Positions 44,860 to 53,798 of a stretch of 64,000 bases of DNA are shown piece by piece. How positions within the stretch are numbered: position 1 is the stretch's first letter; every line of letters starts with the position of its first letter. The notes below the pieces were generated by a model. It had not been told where the DNA came from and searched no databases. It saw nothing but the letters and a program-made list of their open reading frames with translations. The DNA is taken from positions 186,001 through 250,000 of the forward strand of contig NZ_PTXN01000007.1 of the NCBI RefSeq assembly GCF_012726345.1, in the 5' to 3' direction. A program made the translations under genes and the position numbers. The stretch is from Marinomonas sp. UCMA 3892 (GTDB taxonomy: Bacteria > Pseudomonadota > Gammaproteobacteria > Pseudomonadales > Marinomonadaceae).

Positions 44860-46017
44860 ATGCAAGTAACGTCTGCGACACGCTATGTGTTGGTAGCTGG
44901 TGAAGCTTCGGGTGATATTCTGGGCGCAAATTTGATTGCTCACCTAAAGATGTTACAACCCGAAGCGATTTTTGAAGGGATTGGTGGTCCATTAATGGAG
45001 GCGCAAGGTTTCAAGAGTGTTGTGCCAATGGACCGATTGTCTGTTATGGGCTTGGTTGAAGTTTTAGGACGGCTCAGAGAGCTTTTGGGTATTCGTAAGC
45101 GCCTATATCAGTCTTGCTTAAATAATCCCCCTACTGCTTTTATTGGTATCGATTCACCTGATTTTAATATGCCGCTTGCAAAAAAGTTAAAACAAGCAGG
45201 CATACCGACAGTTCACTATGTTAGTCCGTCAGTTTGGGCATGGCGTCAAAAGCGGATTTTTAATATTAAAAAATCCATCGACCTTATGTTGGCACTTTTT
45301 CCGTTTGAATTGCCTATTTATCATGAGCACAATATCCCGGTAGTTTGTGTTGGGCATACGTTAGCGGATGATATACCTCTTGAAAGTGATGTCACTATTG
45401 CCAGAGAAAAGCTTAATCTGGGGCCTATTAATGGTCCGGTTTTTGGTATTTTACCAGGCTCTCGCGAAGGTGAAGTGTCTCGTTTGGCACCGCTTTTTAT
45501 TGAAACTATTAAGCTGATTAAGCAGAAAGAGCCATCTGCTATCTTTTTGATTCCTGCATCCAATAAAGAGCGTAGGAATCAAATAGAAGTAATATTGCAT
45601 GAAGCCAATGCCGAAGCGATATTGATTGATGGGCAGTCTCGTACTGTCATGGCAGCTTCTGATGCTATTTTATTAGCCTCTGGCACCGCCGCATTGGAAG
45701 CTATGCTAGTAAAACGACCAATGGTTGTATCTTATCGGGTAAATAAACTCACTTTCGCCATTATGTCTAGAATGGTTAAAGTTCCTTATGTTTCTTTACC
45801 TAATTTGTTGGCTAATGAAGCGTTAGTACCTGAGCTTCTTCAGGATGATGCGACACCAGATAATTTGGCGACACGATTGTTACAAACTTGGCGGTCTTTT
45901 ATGACCGACAAAACCATTCAGGCTAAGTATCTAAATTTGCATACTATGTTGCGCAAAAATGCCGGTGCTCAGGCAGCCCAAGCTATTGTTAGTATGCTTG
46001 AAGGAAAAGGTAAATAA
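44860..46017 (+). CDS. lpxB: Lipid A disaccharide synthase
   Basis: LpxB joins UDP-2,3-diacylglucosamine and lipid X into the beta-1,6 lipid A disaccharide at the inner-membrane surface. The 385-residue GT-B glycosyltransferase has the family signature [46 protein letters not shown] and the nucleotide-binding [13 protein letters not shown], then [13 protein letters not shown]. It overlaps rnhB by one base (TAATG). Confidence 0.97.
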   Translation: MQVTSATRYVLVAGEASGDILGANLIAHLKMLQPEAIFEGIGGPLMEAQGFKSVVPMDRLSVMGLVEVLGRLRELLGIRKRLYQSCLNNPPTAFIGIDSPDFNMPLAKKLKQAGIPTVHYVSPSVWAWRQKRIFNIKKSIDLMLALFPFELPIYHEHNIPVVCVGHTLADDIPLESDVTIAREKLNLGPINGPVFGILPGSREGEVSRLAPLFIETIKLIKQKEPSAIFLIPASNKERRNQIEVILHEANAEAILIDGQSRTVMAASDAILLASGTAALEAMLVKRPMVVSYRVNKLTFAIMSRMVKVPYVSLPNLLANEALVPELLQDDATPDNLATRLLQTWRSFMTDKTIQAKYLNLHTMLRKNAGAQAAQAIVSMLEGKGK

Positions 46018-46616
46018 TGGAACCATTTGTTAGTCGGATATATTTTGGAGATTTGCTGGCCGGGACTGATGAGGCTGGAAGAGGGCCGCTAGCGGGTGAA
46101 GTTGTTGCTGCAGCAGTGATTTTAGATCCGGCACAACCCATTGCTGGATTGGCAGATTCCAAAAAATTAAGTGAAAAAAAACGCGAAGCTTTATTTGTTG
46201 AAATCCAAGAAAAAGCTTTAGCTTATGGTATTGCTAGAGCAACAATAGAAGAAATTGACGAGTTAAATATTCTTCATGCCAGTATGTTGGCAATGTCCCG
46301 TGCCGTTGCTTTACTTTCTATAGAGCCTGAACATGTGTTGGTTGACGGTAATCGTATTCCGCCTAATTTACCTTGTTCTGCAGAAGCTGTGGTTAAAGGC
46401 GATGCTCGACATGCCGCTATTTCTGCTGCCTCTATTTTGGCGAAAGTCACACGTGATAGAGATATTGTTCAAGTCGCACAGATTTATCCTGAATACGGTT
46501 TTGAAAAACATAAAGGTTATCCTACTGCCCTGCATCTAGAAGCGATTCGTTTGCATGGGATCACACCGATTCATAGACGCAGTTTTGGTCCAGTTAAGAA
46601 GATTTTAGAGGGATAA
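46017..46616 (+). CDS. rnhB: Ribonuclease HII
   Basis: RNase HII nicks at ribonucleotides embedded in DNA and starts their removal. The 199-residue protein has the active-site segment [20 protein letters not shown] with the Asp-Glu pair, the [10 protein letters not shown] segment, and the later Asp in [12 protein letters not shown]. The lpxB-rnhB-dnaE order is widely conserved. dnaE follows 4 bp later. Confidence 0.97.
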   Translation: MEPFVSRIYFGDLLAGTDEAGRGPLAGEVVAAAVILDPAQPIAGLADSKKLSEKKREALFVEIQEKALAYGIARATIEEIDELNILHASMLAMSRAVALLSIEPEHVLVDGNRIPPNLPCSAEAVVKGDARHAAISAASILAKVTRDRDIVQVAQIYPEYGFEKHKGYPTALHLEAIRLHGITPIHRRSFGPVKKILEG

Positions 46617-46620
46617 TATT

Positions 46621-49600
46621 TTGTCCACATCATTTATACATCTACGAGTCCATACTGAGTTTTCTTTGGTAGATGGCTTGGTAAAAATCAAAGGCTTGCT
46701 TGGCACTACCGAGTTTATGTCTATGCCAGCCGTTGCTATTACGGACGAAAATAACCTATGTGGTTTTGTACGCTTTTACAAAGGCGCTATGGAAAAAGGT
46801 ATTAAGCCTATTTGTGGTGCGGATGTTGTCGTTGCCGAAGACGATGATGTGGATTCTCGTTACCGCTTTACCTTATTAGCCATGTCGAATAAGGGCTATA
46901 AAAACATAATTGCCATCATTTCGAAGGGTTACCAGCTAGGTCAGGTAGAAGGTCGTCCTATCATTCAGCGAGAGTGGATAGAAACGCATAGTGAGGATGT
47001 CATCGCTTTATCTGGCGCAGGTTTTGGTGATATCGGTTACCTACTGCAAAAAGGTCGACACGAGCAAGCTAAAAATCGATTAGCGCATTGGATGTCAATA
47101 TTTCCCAATCGCTTTTATGTCGAGTTGCAACGAACCAGCCGACCCGGAGAAGAAAGCTATATTCATGCCGTAGTACCTTTGGCTGGCGAGCTAGATTGTC
47201 CTGTTGTGGCAACCAATGATGTACGTTTTCTAAAGCGTGAGAACTTTGAAGCCCACGAGGCGCGAGTTTGTATTCATGATGGTGTGACTTTAGATGACCC
47301 GCGTCGCAAGCGTCGTTATTCCGAAGAGCAATACTTTAAAACGCCTGAAGAAATGGCGGAGCTTTTTCAAGATATACCTGAAGCTTTAGAAAATACCGTA
47401 GAGATTGCTAAGCGTTGTAGTGTTGATGTTCTGTTGGGTGAGTACTTTTTGCCTGACTATCCAGTGCCTGAAGGCATGACGATGGAGGAGTTCTTTAGCA
47501 AGCTATCATATGATGGTTTGATAGAGCGTTTTAATTTTCTCACCAAAAAATATGGCGAACGTATCGAAAAGCGCCGTCAGGAATATTGGGATCGTTTGGA
47601 TTTTGAATTAACTATTATTAACCAAATGGGTTTTCCTGGTTATTTCTTGATCGTAATGGACTTTATTCAATGGGCAAAAGATAACGATATTCCAGTTGGT
47701 CCGGGGCGTGGTTCCGGTGCTGGTTCTTTGGTCGCTTATGCTCTAAAAATCACTGATCTTGATCCTCTTGAATACGATTTACTTTTCGAGCGATTTTTGA
47801 ATCCAGAGCGGGTATCCATGCCCGACTTTGATATTGATTTCTGTATGGATAACCGTGATCGAGTAATCGATTATGTGTCGCGTACCTATGGACGTGATGC
47901 TGTATCTCAGATCATCACTTTCGGTGCAATGGCAGCAAAAGCTGTGGTTCGAGATGTGGCTAGGGTGCAAGGTAAGCCTTATAGTCTGGGGGATAAGCTA
48001 TCTAAGTTGATACCTTTTGAAATCGGTATGACGCTTAAAAAAGCCTTGGAAGAAGAACCAGCATTACCGGAATTTTTAGCGGGCGATGAAGACGCAGCCG
48101 AAGTTATGGAAATGGCGATATCTTTAGAAGGCGTGGTACGTAACTTTGGTAAGCACGCTGGTGGTGTTGTAATCGCGCCAACCAAATTGATCGACTTCGC
48201 GCCATTGTATTGTGAAGAAGATGGCTCTGGTCTGGTTACCCAATACGATAAAAACGATGTTGAAGAAGCTGGTTTGGTTAAATTCGACTTCTTAGGCTTG
48301 AAAACGCTGACGGTTGTAGATTGGGCCGTTAAAAACATTGATGCCATAAATGAGTTGGAAGGTAAGCCCCCGCTCGATATTTCTTTGATTGATCTTGAAG
48401 ATAGATCAACTTATGACTTGTTGAAACGAGCCGAAACCACCGCGGTATTCCAGCTGGAGTCACGTGGTATGAAAGAGTTGATTAAAAAGCTTTTGCCTTC
48501 GCGCTTTGAGGATATTATCGCCTTGGTGGCTTTATATCGTCCAGGGCCATTGGGTTCAGGCATGGTGGATGACTTTATTAACCGTAAGCACGGTCGCGCA
48601 GAACTGGCTTTCCCTCACCCTGATTATCAGCATCAAGATTTGATTCCAGTATTGGAACCAACTTACGGCATCATCTTGTATCAAGAGCAAGTAATGCAGA
48701 TTGCTCAGGTGTTGGCTAAATTTTCACTCGGTGGTGCCGACTTGTTACGTCGTGCCATGGGTAAAAAGAAGCCTGAGGTTATGGCTGAGCAGCGTTTGAT
48801 CTTTATGGAAGGCGCGCTTAAAAACAATATTGATAAAGACTTATCAGGCAACATATTTGATTTGATGGAAAAGTTTGCGGGATACGGTTTTAACAAATCC
48901 CACTCCGCAGCTTATGCTCTTGTTTCTTATCAAACTGCTTGGTTGAAGAATCATTACCCAGCGCCTTTCATGGCTGCTGTATTGTCTGCTGATATGCAGA
49001 ATACGGATAAGATCGTTATCTTCATTGAAGAGTGCCGTTCAATGAAGTTAGCGTTAGAGTTACCTAACGTCAATGAGTCAGTTTTCAAATTTACTGTTAA
49101 TCCAAAGGGCGCCATAGTCTATGGGCTTGGGGCGATTAAAGGGGTGGGTGAAGGTCCGATTGAAGCCATTGTAGAAGCTCGCAAAGAAGGTCCTTTCGAG
49201 CATATTTTTGATTTTTGCCAACGAGTTGGACGTAAAGTTAACAAACGTGTTATGGAGGCTTTGGTTCGTTCCGGAGCGTTTGACACTATAGGCCCGAATC
49301 GTGCTACGTTATTTGCTTGTATTGATGAGGCATTGAAACGAGCGGTTCAAGATGCGAAAAACCAAGATGCCGGCATGATGGATTTGTTTGGTATCACGGT
49401 AGAAGAGAACACAGAGGACGCGTATCGAGAGATTGGAATTCAACATGAATGGCCACCGCGTCAGCGCCTTGACGGCGAAAAAGATACGCTTGGCTTGTAT
49501 GTGACAGGTCATCCAATAGATGAATATGAAAAAGAGATTCGTCGCTTTGTTCGTTCAAAAATTGTGGATTTACAACCAAAACGTGGTGATACGCAGGTCA

Positions 49601-50097
49601 TGGCGGGTTTGATCGTTGACTTACGTATTACCAAGAGTAAAAAAGGTGGTAACATCGCCTTTGTCACACTAGATGACCGTTCTGCTCGAATTGAGGTGAC
49701 GGTATTTCCTGATAACTATGACACTTTTAAAGACGTTATTGTCAAAGATGAAGTGGTAATAGTTGAGGGTGAAATTACTGTTGATGAATTTCGTGGCGGA
49801 CAAAAAGTTATAGCAAGAAATATTCTTGATATTGCTCAAGCTCGGATTCGTTATGTAGAAGCGTTGCGAATTACGTGGACGTCAGAGACAGTAACACCAA
49901 CAGAAATACAGACACTGGCAAACTATATGGAATCCTATCGCGGCGATGGCTGCGATGTGGTAATAGGTTTTGATACACCGCAAGCATGTGGTGATATCCG
50001 TTTAGGATCAGGTTGGAAGGTTCGTCCGGATGACGAATTAATTCACCAACTTCAGAAACAATACGGTAAACAAAATGTTCAGTTAGTGTATACTTAG
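46621..50097 (+). CDS. dnaE: DNA polymerase III alpha subunit
   Basis: DnaE is the replicative polymerase subunit. The 1158-residue protein begins with a PHP domain (FIHLRVHTEFSLVDG), has the catalytic aspartates in MPDFDIDFCMD near residues 400-409, the GPGRGSGAGSLVAYAL loop, thumb and fingers, a tandem helix-hairpin-helix region (KGVGEGPIEAIVEAR), a beta-clamp-binding motif near MMDLFG, and a C-terminal OB-fold. The start is TTG 46621, with AGAGGGA upstream; this restores the normal family N-terminus. Length matches E. coli DnaE (1160). Confidence 0.97.
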   Translation: MSTSFIHLRVHTEFSLVDGLVKIKGLLGTTEFMSMPAVAITDENNLCGFVRFYKGAMEKGIKPICGADVVVAEDDDVDSRYRFTLLAMSNKGYKNIIAIISKGYQLGQVEGRPIIQREWIETHSEDVIALSGAGFGDIGYLLQKGRHEQAKNRLAHWMSIFPNRFYVELQRTSRPGEESYIHAVVPLAGELDCPVVATNDVRFLKRENFEAHEARVCIHDGVTLDDPRRKRRYSEEQYFKTPEEMAELFQDIPEALENTVEIAKRCSVDVLLGEYFLPDYPVPEGMTMEEFFSKLSYDGLIERFNFLTKKYGERIEKRRQEYWDRLDFELTIINQMGFPGYFLIVMDFIQWAKDNDIPVGPGRGSGAGSLVAYALKITDLDPLEYDLLFERFLNPERVSMPDFDIDFCMDNRDRVIDYVSRTYGRDAVSQIITFGAMAAKAVVRDVARVQGKPYSLGDKLSKLIPFEIGMTLKKALEEEPALPEFLAGDEDAAEVMEMAISLEGVVRNFGKHAGGVVIAPTKLIDFAPLYCEEDGSGLVTQYDKNDVEEAGLVKFDFLGLKTLTVVDWAVKNIDAINELEGKPPLDISLIDLEDRSTYDLLKRAETTAVFQLESRGMKELIKKLLPSRFEDIIALVALYRPGPLGSGMVDDFINRKHGRAELAFPHPDYQHQDLIPVLEPTYGIILYQEQVMQIAQVLAKFSLGGADLLRRAMGKKKPEVMAEQRLIFMEGALKNNIDKDLSGNIFDLMEKFAGYGFNKSHSAAYALVSYQTAWLKNHYPAPFMAAVLSADMQNTDKIVIFIEECRSMKLALELPNVNESVFKFTVNPKGAIVYGLGAIKGVGEGPIEAIVEARKEGPFEHIFDFCQRVGRKVNKRVMEALVRSGAFDTIGPNRATLFACIDEALKRAVQDAKNQDAGMMDLFGITVEENTEDAYREIGIQHEWPPRQRLDGEKDTLGLYVTGHPIDEYEKEIRRFVRSKIVDLQPKRGDTQVMAGLIVDLRITKSKKGGNIAFVTLDDRSARIEVTVFPDNYDTFKDVIVKDEVVIVEGEITVDEFRGGQKVIARNILDIAQARIRYVEALRITWTSETVTPTEIQTLANYMESYRGDGCDVVIGFDTPQACGDIRLGSGWKVRPDDELIHQLQKQYGKQNVQLVYT

Positions 50098-50128
50098 ACT
50101 CATTTAAATAGTTTTTGCAATGGAGTGC

Positions 50129-50144
50129 AGCGTAGAAATACGCT
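50129..50144 (+). promoter_or_regulatory. Small hairpin with GAAA tetraloop ahead of accA
   Basis: AGCGTA-GAAA-TACGCT forms a 6-bp stem capped by a GNRA loop in the 126-bp gap between dnaE and accA. accA has only a weak ribosome-binding site, so a leader structure could matter. No function is known. Confidence 0.35.
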
Positions 50145-50223
50145 TAATAGAGCTATAGAGCAAACGGCTAGCCGCCTTTTGTCCTTGTATTTGATGGCAA
50201 CCAAACAGTAGTGTAATTAAACC

Positions 50224-51171
50224 ATGAATTTAGATTATCTCCCATTTGAGCAGCCGATTGCTGAGCTCGAACAGAAAATTGAAGAGTTGCGTTTAGTCGG
50301 TAACGATAATGAACTCAACATAAGCGATGAAATCAGTCGTCTTGAAGATAAAAAAATAGCGTTAACCAAGAGTCTATTTAGTAATTTAGGGGCATGGGAA
50401 GTTTCTCAATTAGCGCGTCACCCAAAGCGCCCATATACTCTTGATTATATTAAGCACGTTTTTACTGATTTTGAAGAAATGCATGGCGACCGTCATTATG
50501 CTGATGATCGTGCCATTGTAGGCGGTATTGCTCGATTAGACGGACGTCCAGTCATGGTTATTGGTCATCAAAAAGGCCGTGAAGTAAAAGAAAAAGTACT
50601 TCGTAACTTTGGAATGCCTCGTCCCGAAGGTTACCGTAAGGCGTTACGTCTTATGGAAACGGCAGAGCGTTTTAACATGCCTATTGTTACTCTAATTGAC
50701 ACACCTGGAGCATATCCTGGTATTGGTGCAGAAGAGCGCGGTCAAAGTGAAGCGATTGCCTTTAACTTGGCGGTTATGTCTCGTCTAAAAACACCAATTA
50801 TTTCTACCGTAATTGGTGAAGGTGGTTCTGGTGGTGCGTTGGCTATCGGTGTTTGCGATGAACTAATGATGCTGCAATACGGCACATATTCTGTTATTTC
50901 ACCTGAAGGTTGTGCATCTATTCTTTGGAAGAGTGCAGATCGTGCTTCTGATGCAGCGAAAGCCATGGGCATTACAGCTCAGCGTCTTCAAGAGCTAGGC
51001 TTTGTTGACACTATTATTCAAGAGCCCCTTGGTGGTGCACATATTTCTCATGAAGAAATGGCTCAGAGCTTGAAGAAAAATGTTCTTGCAGCACTGGATC
51101 GTATGGAAGCCTTGACGACAGAAGAGCTATTGGCTCGTCGTTACAACCGTTTAATGTCTTACGGCCTATAA
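50224..51171 (+). CDS. accA: Acetyl-CoA carboxylase carboxyltransferase, alpha subunit
   Basis: AccA, with AccD, transfers the carboxyl group from biotin to acetyl-CoA, giving malonyl-CoA for fatty-acid synthesis. The 315-residue protein has the N-terminal coiled coil ([13 protein letters not shown]), the [20 protein letters not shown] segment, and the crotonase-like core with [19 protein letters not shown] and [13 protein letters not shown]. Only a weak ribosome-binding site is visible. The dnaE-accA-tilS order is conserved. A terminator follows. Confidence 0.97.
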   Translation: MNLDYLPFEQPIAELEQKIEELRLVGNDNELNISDEISRLEDKKIALTKSLFSNLGAWEVSQLARHPKRPYTLDYIKHVFTDFEEMHGDRHYADDRAIVGGIARLDGRPVMVIGHQKGREVKEKVLRNFGMPRPEGYRKALRLMETAERFNMPIVTLIDTPGAYPGIGAEERGQSEAIAFNLAVMSRLKTPIISTVIGEGGSGGALAIGVCDELMMLQYGTYSVISPEGCASILWKSADRASDAAKAMGITAQRLQELGFVDTIIQEPLGGAHISHEEMAQSLKKNVLAALDRMEALTTEELLARRYNRLMSYGL

Positions 51172-51185
51172 TTTTTAGTTTTCTT

Positions 51186-51216
51186 AAAAAGCCTCCTATA
51201 TTTAGGGGGCTTTTTT
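51186..51216 (+). terminator. Intrinsic terminator of accA
   Basis: A 12-bp stem (AAAAAGCCTCCT with AGGGGGCTTTTT, one T-G pair) closes a 6-nt loop and ends in T's, 14 bp after the accA stop. Confidence 0.88.
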
Positions 51217-51252
51217 GTTTTTAGCAACTTAGGTGCTTTGTTTTAAGAGTGC

Positions 51253-52563
51253 ATGATGAAACCGTTAAAATTTAAACCATTAACTTCTTTAGTGCCGTTA
51301 AGATTCAACTCTGATTGGGTAGAGTCTATTTTCTCTAGCACTGAAAAAGTGTGGGTTGGTTTTAGTGGTGGAGTTGACTCGCATGTTTTACTGCATGCTT
51401 TAGTGAATCAAATTACCTTGGCGCAAAAACAAAAACTTTTAGTTCTTCATGTTCATCATGGCTTAAGTGCTAATGCCGATGATTGGCTTCTTCATTGTGA
51501 GACAATTTGCAATAACCTTGGCGTTACTTTTAAGGCAGAAAAAGTTCAATTAGAAAGCCAAGCTTCTATAGAAGATGCCGCTCGGAATGCACGTTATCAG
51601 GCCTTTCAAGCTAATATGGGGGAGGGTGATGTGATTTTGCTTGCCCATCATGCTGGCGACCAAGCTGAAACCCTGTTATTTCGCTTGTTGCGCGGAACGG
51701 GGGGTAAAGGGCTTTCTGGAATGCCAAATGAGAGGTGGCTTGCTAACGGCAAAGCTCGCCTAATTCGTCCTTTATTGTCCGTGTCAAAACAAGACATCGA
51801 AGGTTATGCGATCCAGCATAAACTTGACTGGATTCATGACGAGTCGAATTTTGACGAGCGCTTCACTAGAAATTTTCTTCGCCGCCGTATTGTACCGGCT
51901 TTGAAAGAGCGCTTTCCTCGAATGGAGCTGAATATGGTTTCTTCTGCGGACCGCATAGCTACTGATTACGCCATGCTTTCGCAATTTGCTCAGCAGCAGT
52001 TGTCCGTATGGTGTAACCCATTTGGTGGTTTGGAGTTATCTAATATTCTTGATAAACCTCTTAATGAGCGGCTTTTTTGGTGGCGTCATTTTTTACAAAC
52101 TAAGAATGTTTCACTTACCCAGTCTCAGCTTGAAAGTGTTGAAGTCATGTTTTCAGGTGCAGAGGATAAGCAGCCAGAATTCGAATTTGCTAATGGGCGA
52201 ATTATGCGACATCAAAATAGCGCGTATCTGCTTCCTCCAGATGACGTGGTTAAATTTGCTGTATTGGTAGATGACGTAACAATCTTTCGTTCTTTTGATT
52301 GTATTACAGTCAAAGGGAGTGATGCATGTGAGCTGAGAGCACGTCCTCTGGGCGAAAGCTTGATTATGTCGAATGGTAAAACCCGTAAATTGAAAAAATG
52401 GCTTAATGATGAAGCTATACCAAGCTGGTGGCGTGATCATCTTCCGTATATATATTTAGGTGATACATTGGTTGCAATTGGTAACCTTTGGCAGCATCCA
52501 GATTACTCCTTTCTTACTGTTAAGTGGCAACCAAGCTCAAAGCTTCCCTTGCTACGTAGCTGA
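51253..52563 (+). CDS. tilS: tRNA(Ile)-lysidine synthetase
   Basis: TilS converts C34 of the CAU-anticodon tRNA-Ile to lysidine so that it reads AUA. The 436-residue protein has the PP-loop SGGVDS at residues 38-43, VLHVHHGLSANADDW, the ARNARYQAF segment, GHH-like LLAHHAGDQAETLLFRLLRG, and the C-terminal tRNA-binding domains. ATG 51253 or 51256 could be used. It is the last conserved gene before the accessory block at 52.7-60.1 kb. Confidence 0.95.
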   Translation: MMKPLKFKPLTSLVPLRFNSDWVESIFSSTEKVWVGFSGGVDSHVLLHALVNQITLAQKQKLLVLHVHHGLSANADDWLLHCETICNNLGVTFKAEKVQLESQASIEDAARNARYQAFQANMGEGDVILLAHHAGDQAETLLFRLLRGTGGKGLSGMPNERWLANGKARLIRPLLSVSKQDIEGYAIQHKLDWIHDESNFDERFTRNFLRRRIVPALKERFPRMELNMVSSADRIATDYAMLSQFAQQQLSVWCNPFGGLELSNILDKPLNERLFWWRHFLQTKNVSLTQSQLESVEVMFSGAEDKQPEFEFANGRIMRHQNSAYLLPPDDVVKFAVLVDDVTIFRSFDCITVKGSDACELRARPLGESLIMSNGKTRKLKKWLNDEAIPSWWRDHLPYIYLGDTLVAIGNLWQHPDYSFLTVKWQPSSKLPLLRS

Positions 52564-52718
52564 TATTGCAGGTGTAGCTTGTTGTTATTATTGTGTTTTT
52601 ATTTGGCTGTTAGTTACACATTTAGTTTGTGTTCTTGAGATAAAATTCTATTCTTAATATATGATTCGTTTTTTGCATTCAAATTCATGCCTAATATTTG
52701 AACGACAGGGTTTTTATA

Positions 52719-52922
52719 ATGCTTAATATGGTTGTTTTTGGTGGTTTGGAATTTAGCCCTCTGGTCGTTTATTTTCCGATTGCTTTTTTGTTGGCTGCCC
52801 TAACTCGTTATGTTCTACATCGTTTAGATTGGCATGATCGAATTTGGCGTGTAGCTTGGTTTGAAGTGTCGCTGTTTGTTTGTTACTTAGCATTAACCGT
52901 ATATTTATTAGGTGGAAGATAA
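52719..52922 (+). CDS. DUF1656 family small membrane protein (AaeX-like)
   Basis: A 67-residue protein with two hydrophobic segments (about 14-31 and 45-65) and the family pattern FSPLVVYFPIAFLLAALTRY near the N-terminus. DUF1656 proteins occur upstream of HlyD and FUSC genes in aromatic-acid efflux operons, as AaeX does in E. coli, which is also 67 residues; their role is unknown. AGGG about 9 nt upstream supports ATG 52719 over an in-frame TTG at 52698. The stop lies 4 bp before the HlyD gene. A possible promoter (TTGAGA 52635-52640, TATATG 52658-52663) precedes it. Confidence 0.88.
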   Translation: MLNMVVFGGLEFSPLVVYFPIAFLLAALTRYVLHRLDWHDRIWRVAWFEVSLFVCYLALTVYLLGGR

Positions 52923-52926
52923 ATCA

Positions 52927-53784
52927 ATGGCAAAATATCTACGTATACTTTTAACTGTGCTCGTTGTTATTGCTGCGATTTTTGCTGGTCGCTGGGTGTG
53001 GAATGATTATATGCATTCTCCTTGGACTCGTGATGGTCGTATTCGAGCGGATATCGTCACTGTAGCGCCTGATGTATCTGGGTGGGTAAATGAGCTGAAT
53101 ATTACTAATGATCAAGCGGTTAAAAAGGGTGATCTATTATTTAGTGTTGATCAAAAGCGATATCAGGCAGCGCTAAATCAGAGCAAAGCAAATACGGAAA
53201 ATGCCCTTTATTCATGGCAATTGGCAAAACATAAATACGAGCGCCGGACTGCATTGTTAAGTCAAAAAGCCATCAGTGCAGAAGATTTAGAGGCGTCACG
53301 CATCAGCACAGAAATCGCCAAAGCAAATTATGATTTGGCGGTCGCTCAACAGGAAGCGGCACAGCTTAATTTTGATCGTACCAAAGTGTATGCACCGGTG
53401 TCTGGTCATATTATTAATTTAAATTTACGTCAGGGTAATTATGTTGGGCAAGGTTCGCCAGTTTTTGCCATTGTGCAGTCGGATTCTTTTTACGTGACAG
53501 CTTACTTCGAAGAAACCAAAATCCCACTCATCCATTTAAACCAACAAGCTAAAATCACCTTGTTAAGTGGTGGCAAGCCACTTACTGGTCAGGTGGTGAG
53601 TATTGGTAAAGCTATAGCAAATACCAATACTCAGAGTAATGGGCAGCTTTTGCCGCAGGTTCAGCAAACCTTTAATTGGGTGCGCTTATCACAGCGAATT
53701 CCGGTGGATATCAAGCTAGATTCGTTAAATGCTGAAAGGCAACTAAGTGCTGGGATGACGGCTACTATTCATCTTACTCAGTAG
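52927..53784 (+). CDS. HlyD-family periplasmic adaptor of an aromatic-acid efflux pump (AaeA-like)
   Basis: A 285-residue membrane-fusion protein with one N-terminal membrane anchor (about 5-25), the RADIVTVAPDVSGWVNELN barrel-sandwich start, an alpha-hairpin (about 80-150), the return APVSGHIINLNLRQGNYV lipoyl half, and a beta-barrel domain. It matches the AaeA/EmrA group that pairs with FUSC-type pumps. The start at ATG 52927 follows GGTGGAAG; the GTG at 52912 would overlap the previous gene. Substrate is not shown by sequence; aromatic carboxylic acids are inferred from the operon type and the nearby van genes. Confidence 0.9.
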   Translation: MAKYLRILLTVLVVIAAIFAGRWVWNDYMHSPWTRDGRIRADIVTVAPDVSGWVNELNITNDQAVKKGDLLFSVDQKRYQAALNQSKANTENALYSWQLAKHKYERRTALLSQKAISAEDLEASRISTEIAKANYDLAVAQQEAAQLNFDRTKVYAPVSGHIINLNLRQGNYVGQGSPVFAIVQSDSFYVTAYFEETKIPLIHLNQQAKITLLSGGKPLTGQVVSIGKAIANTNTQSNGQLLPQVQQTFNWVRLSQRIPVDIKLDSLNAERQLSAGMTATIHLTQ

Positions 53785-53798
53785 TAGGGAGAGTCGTT

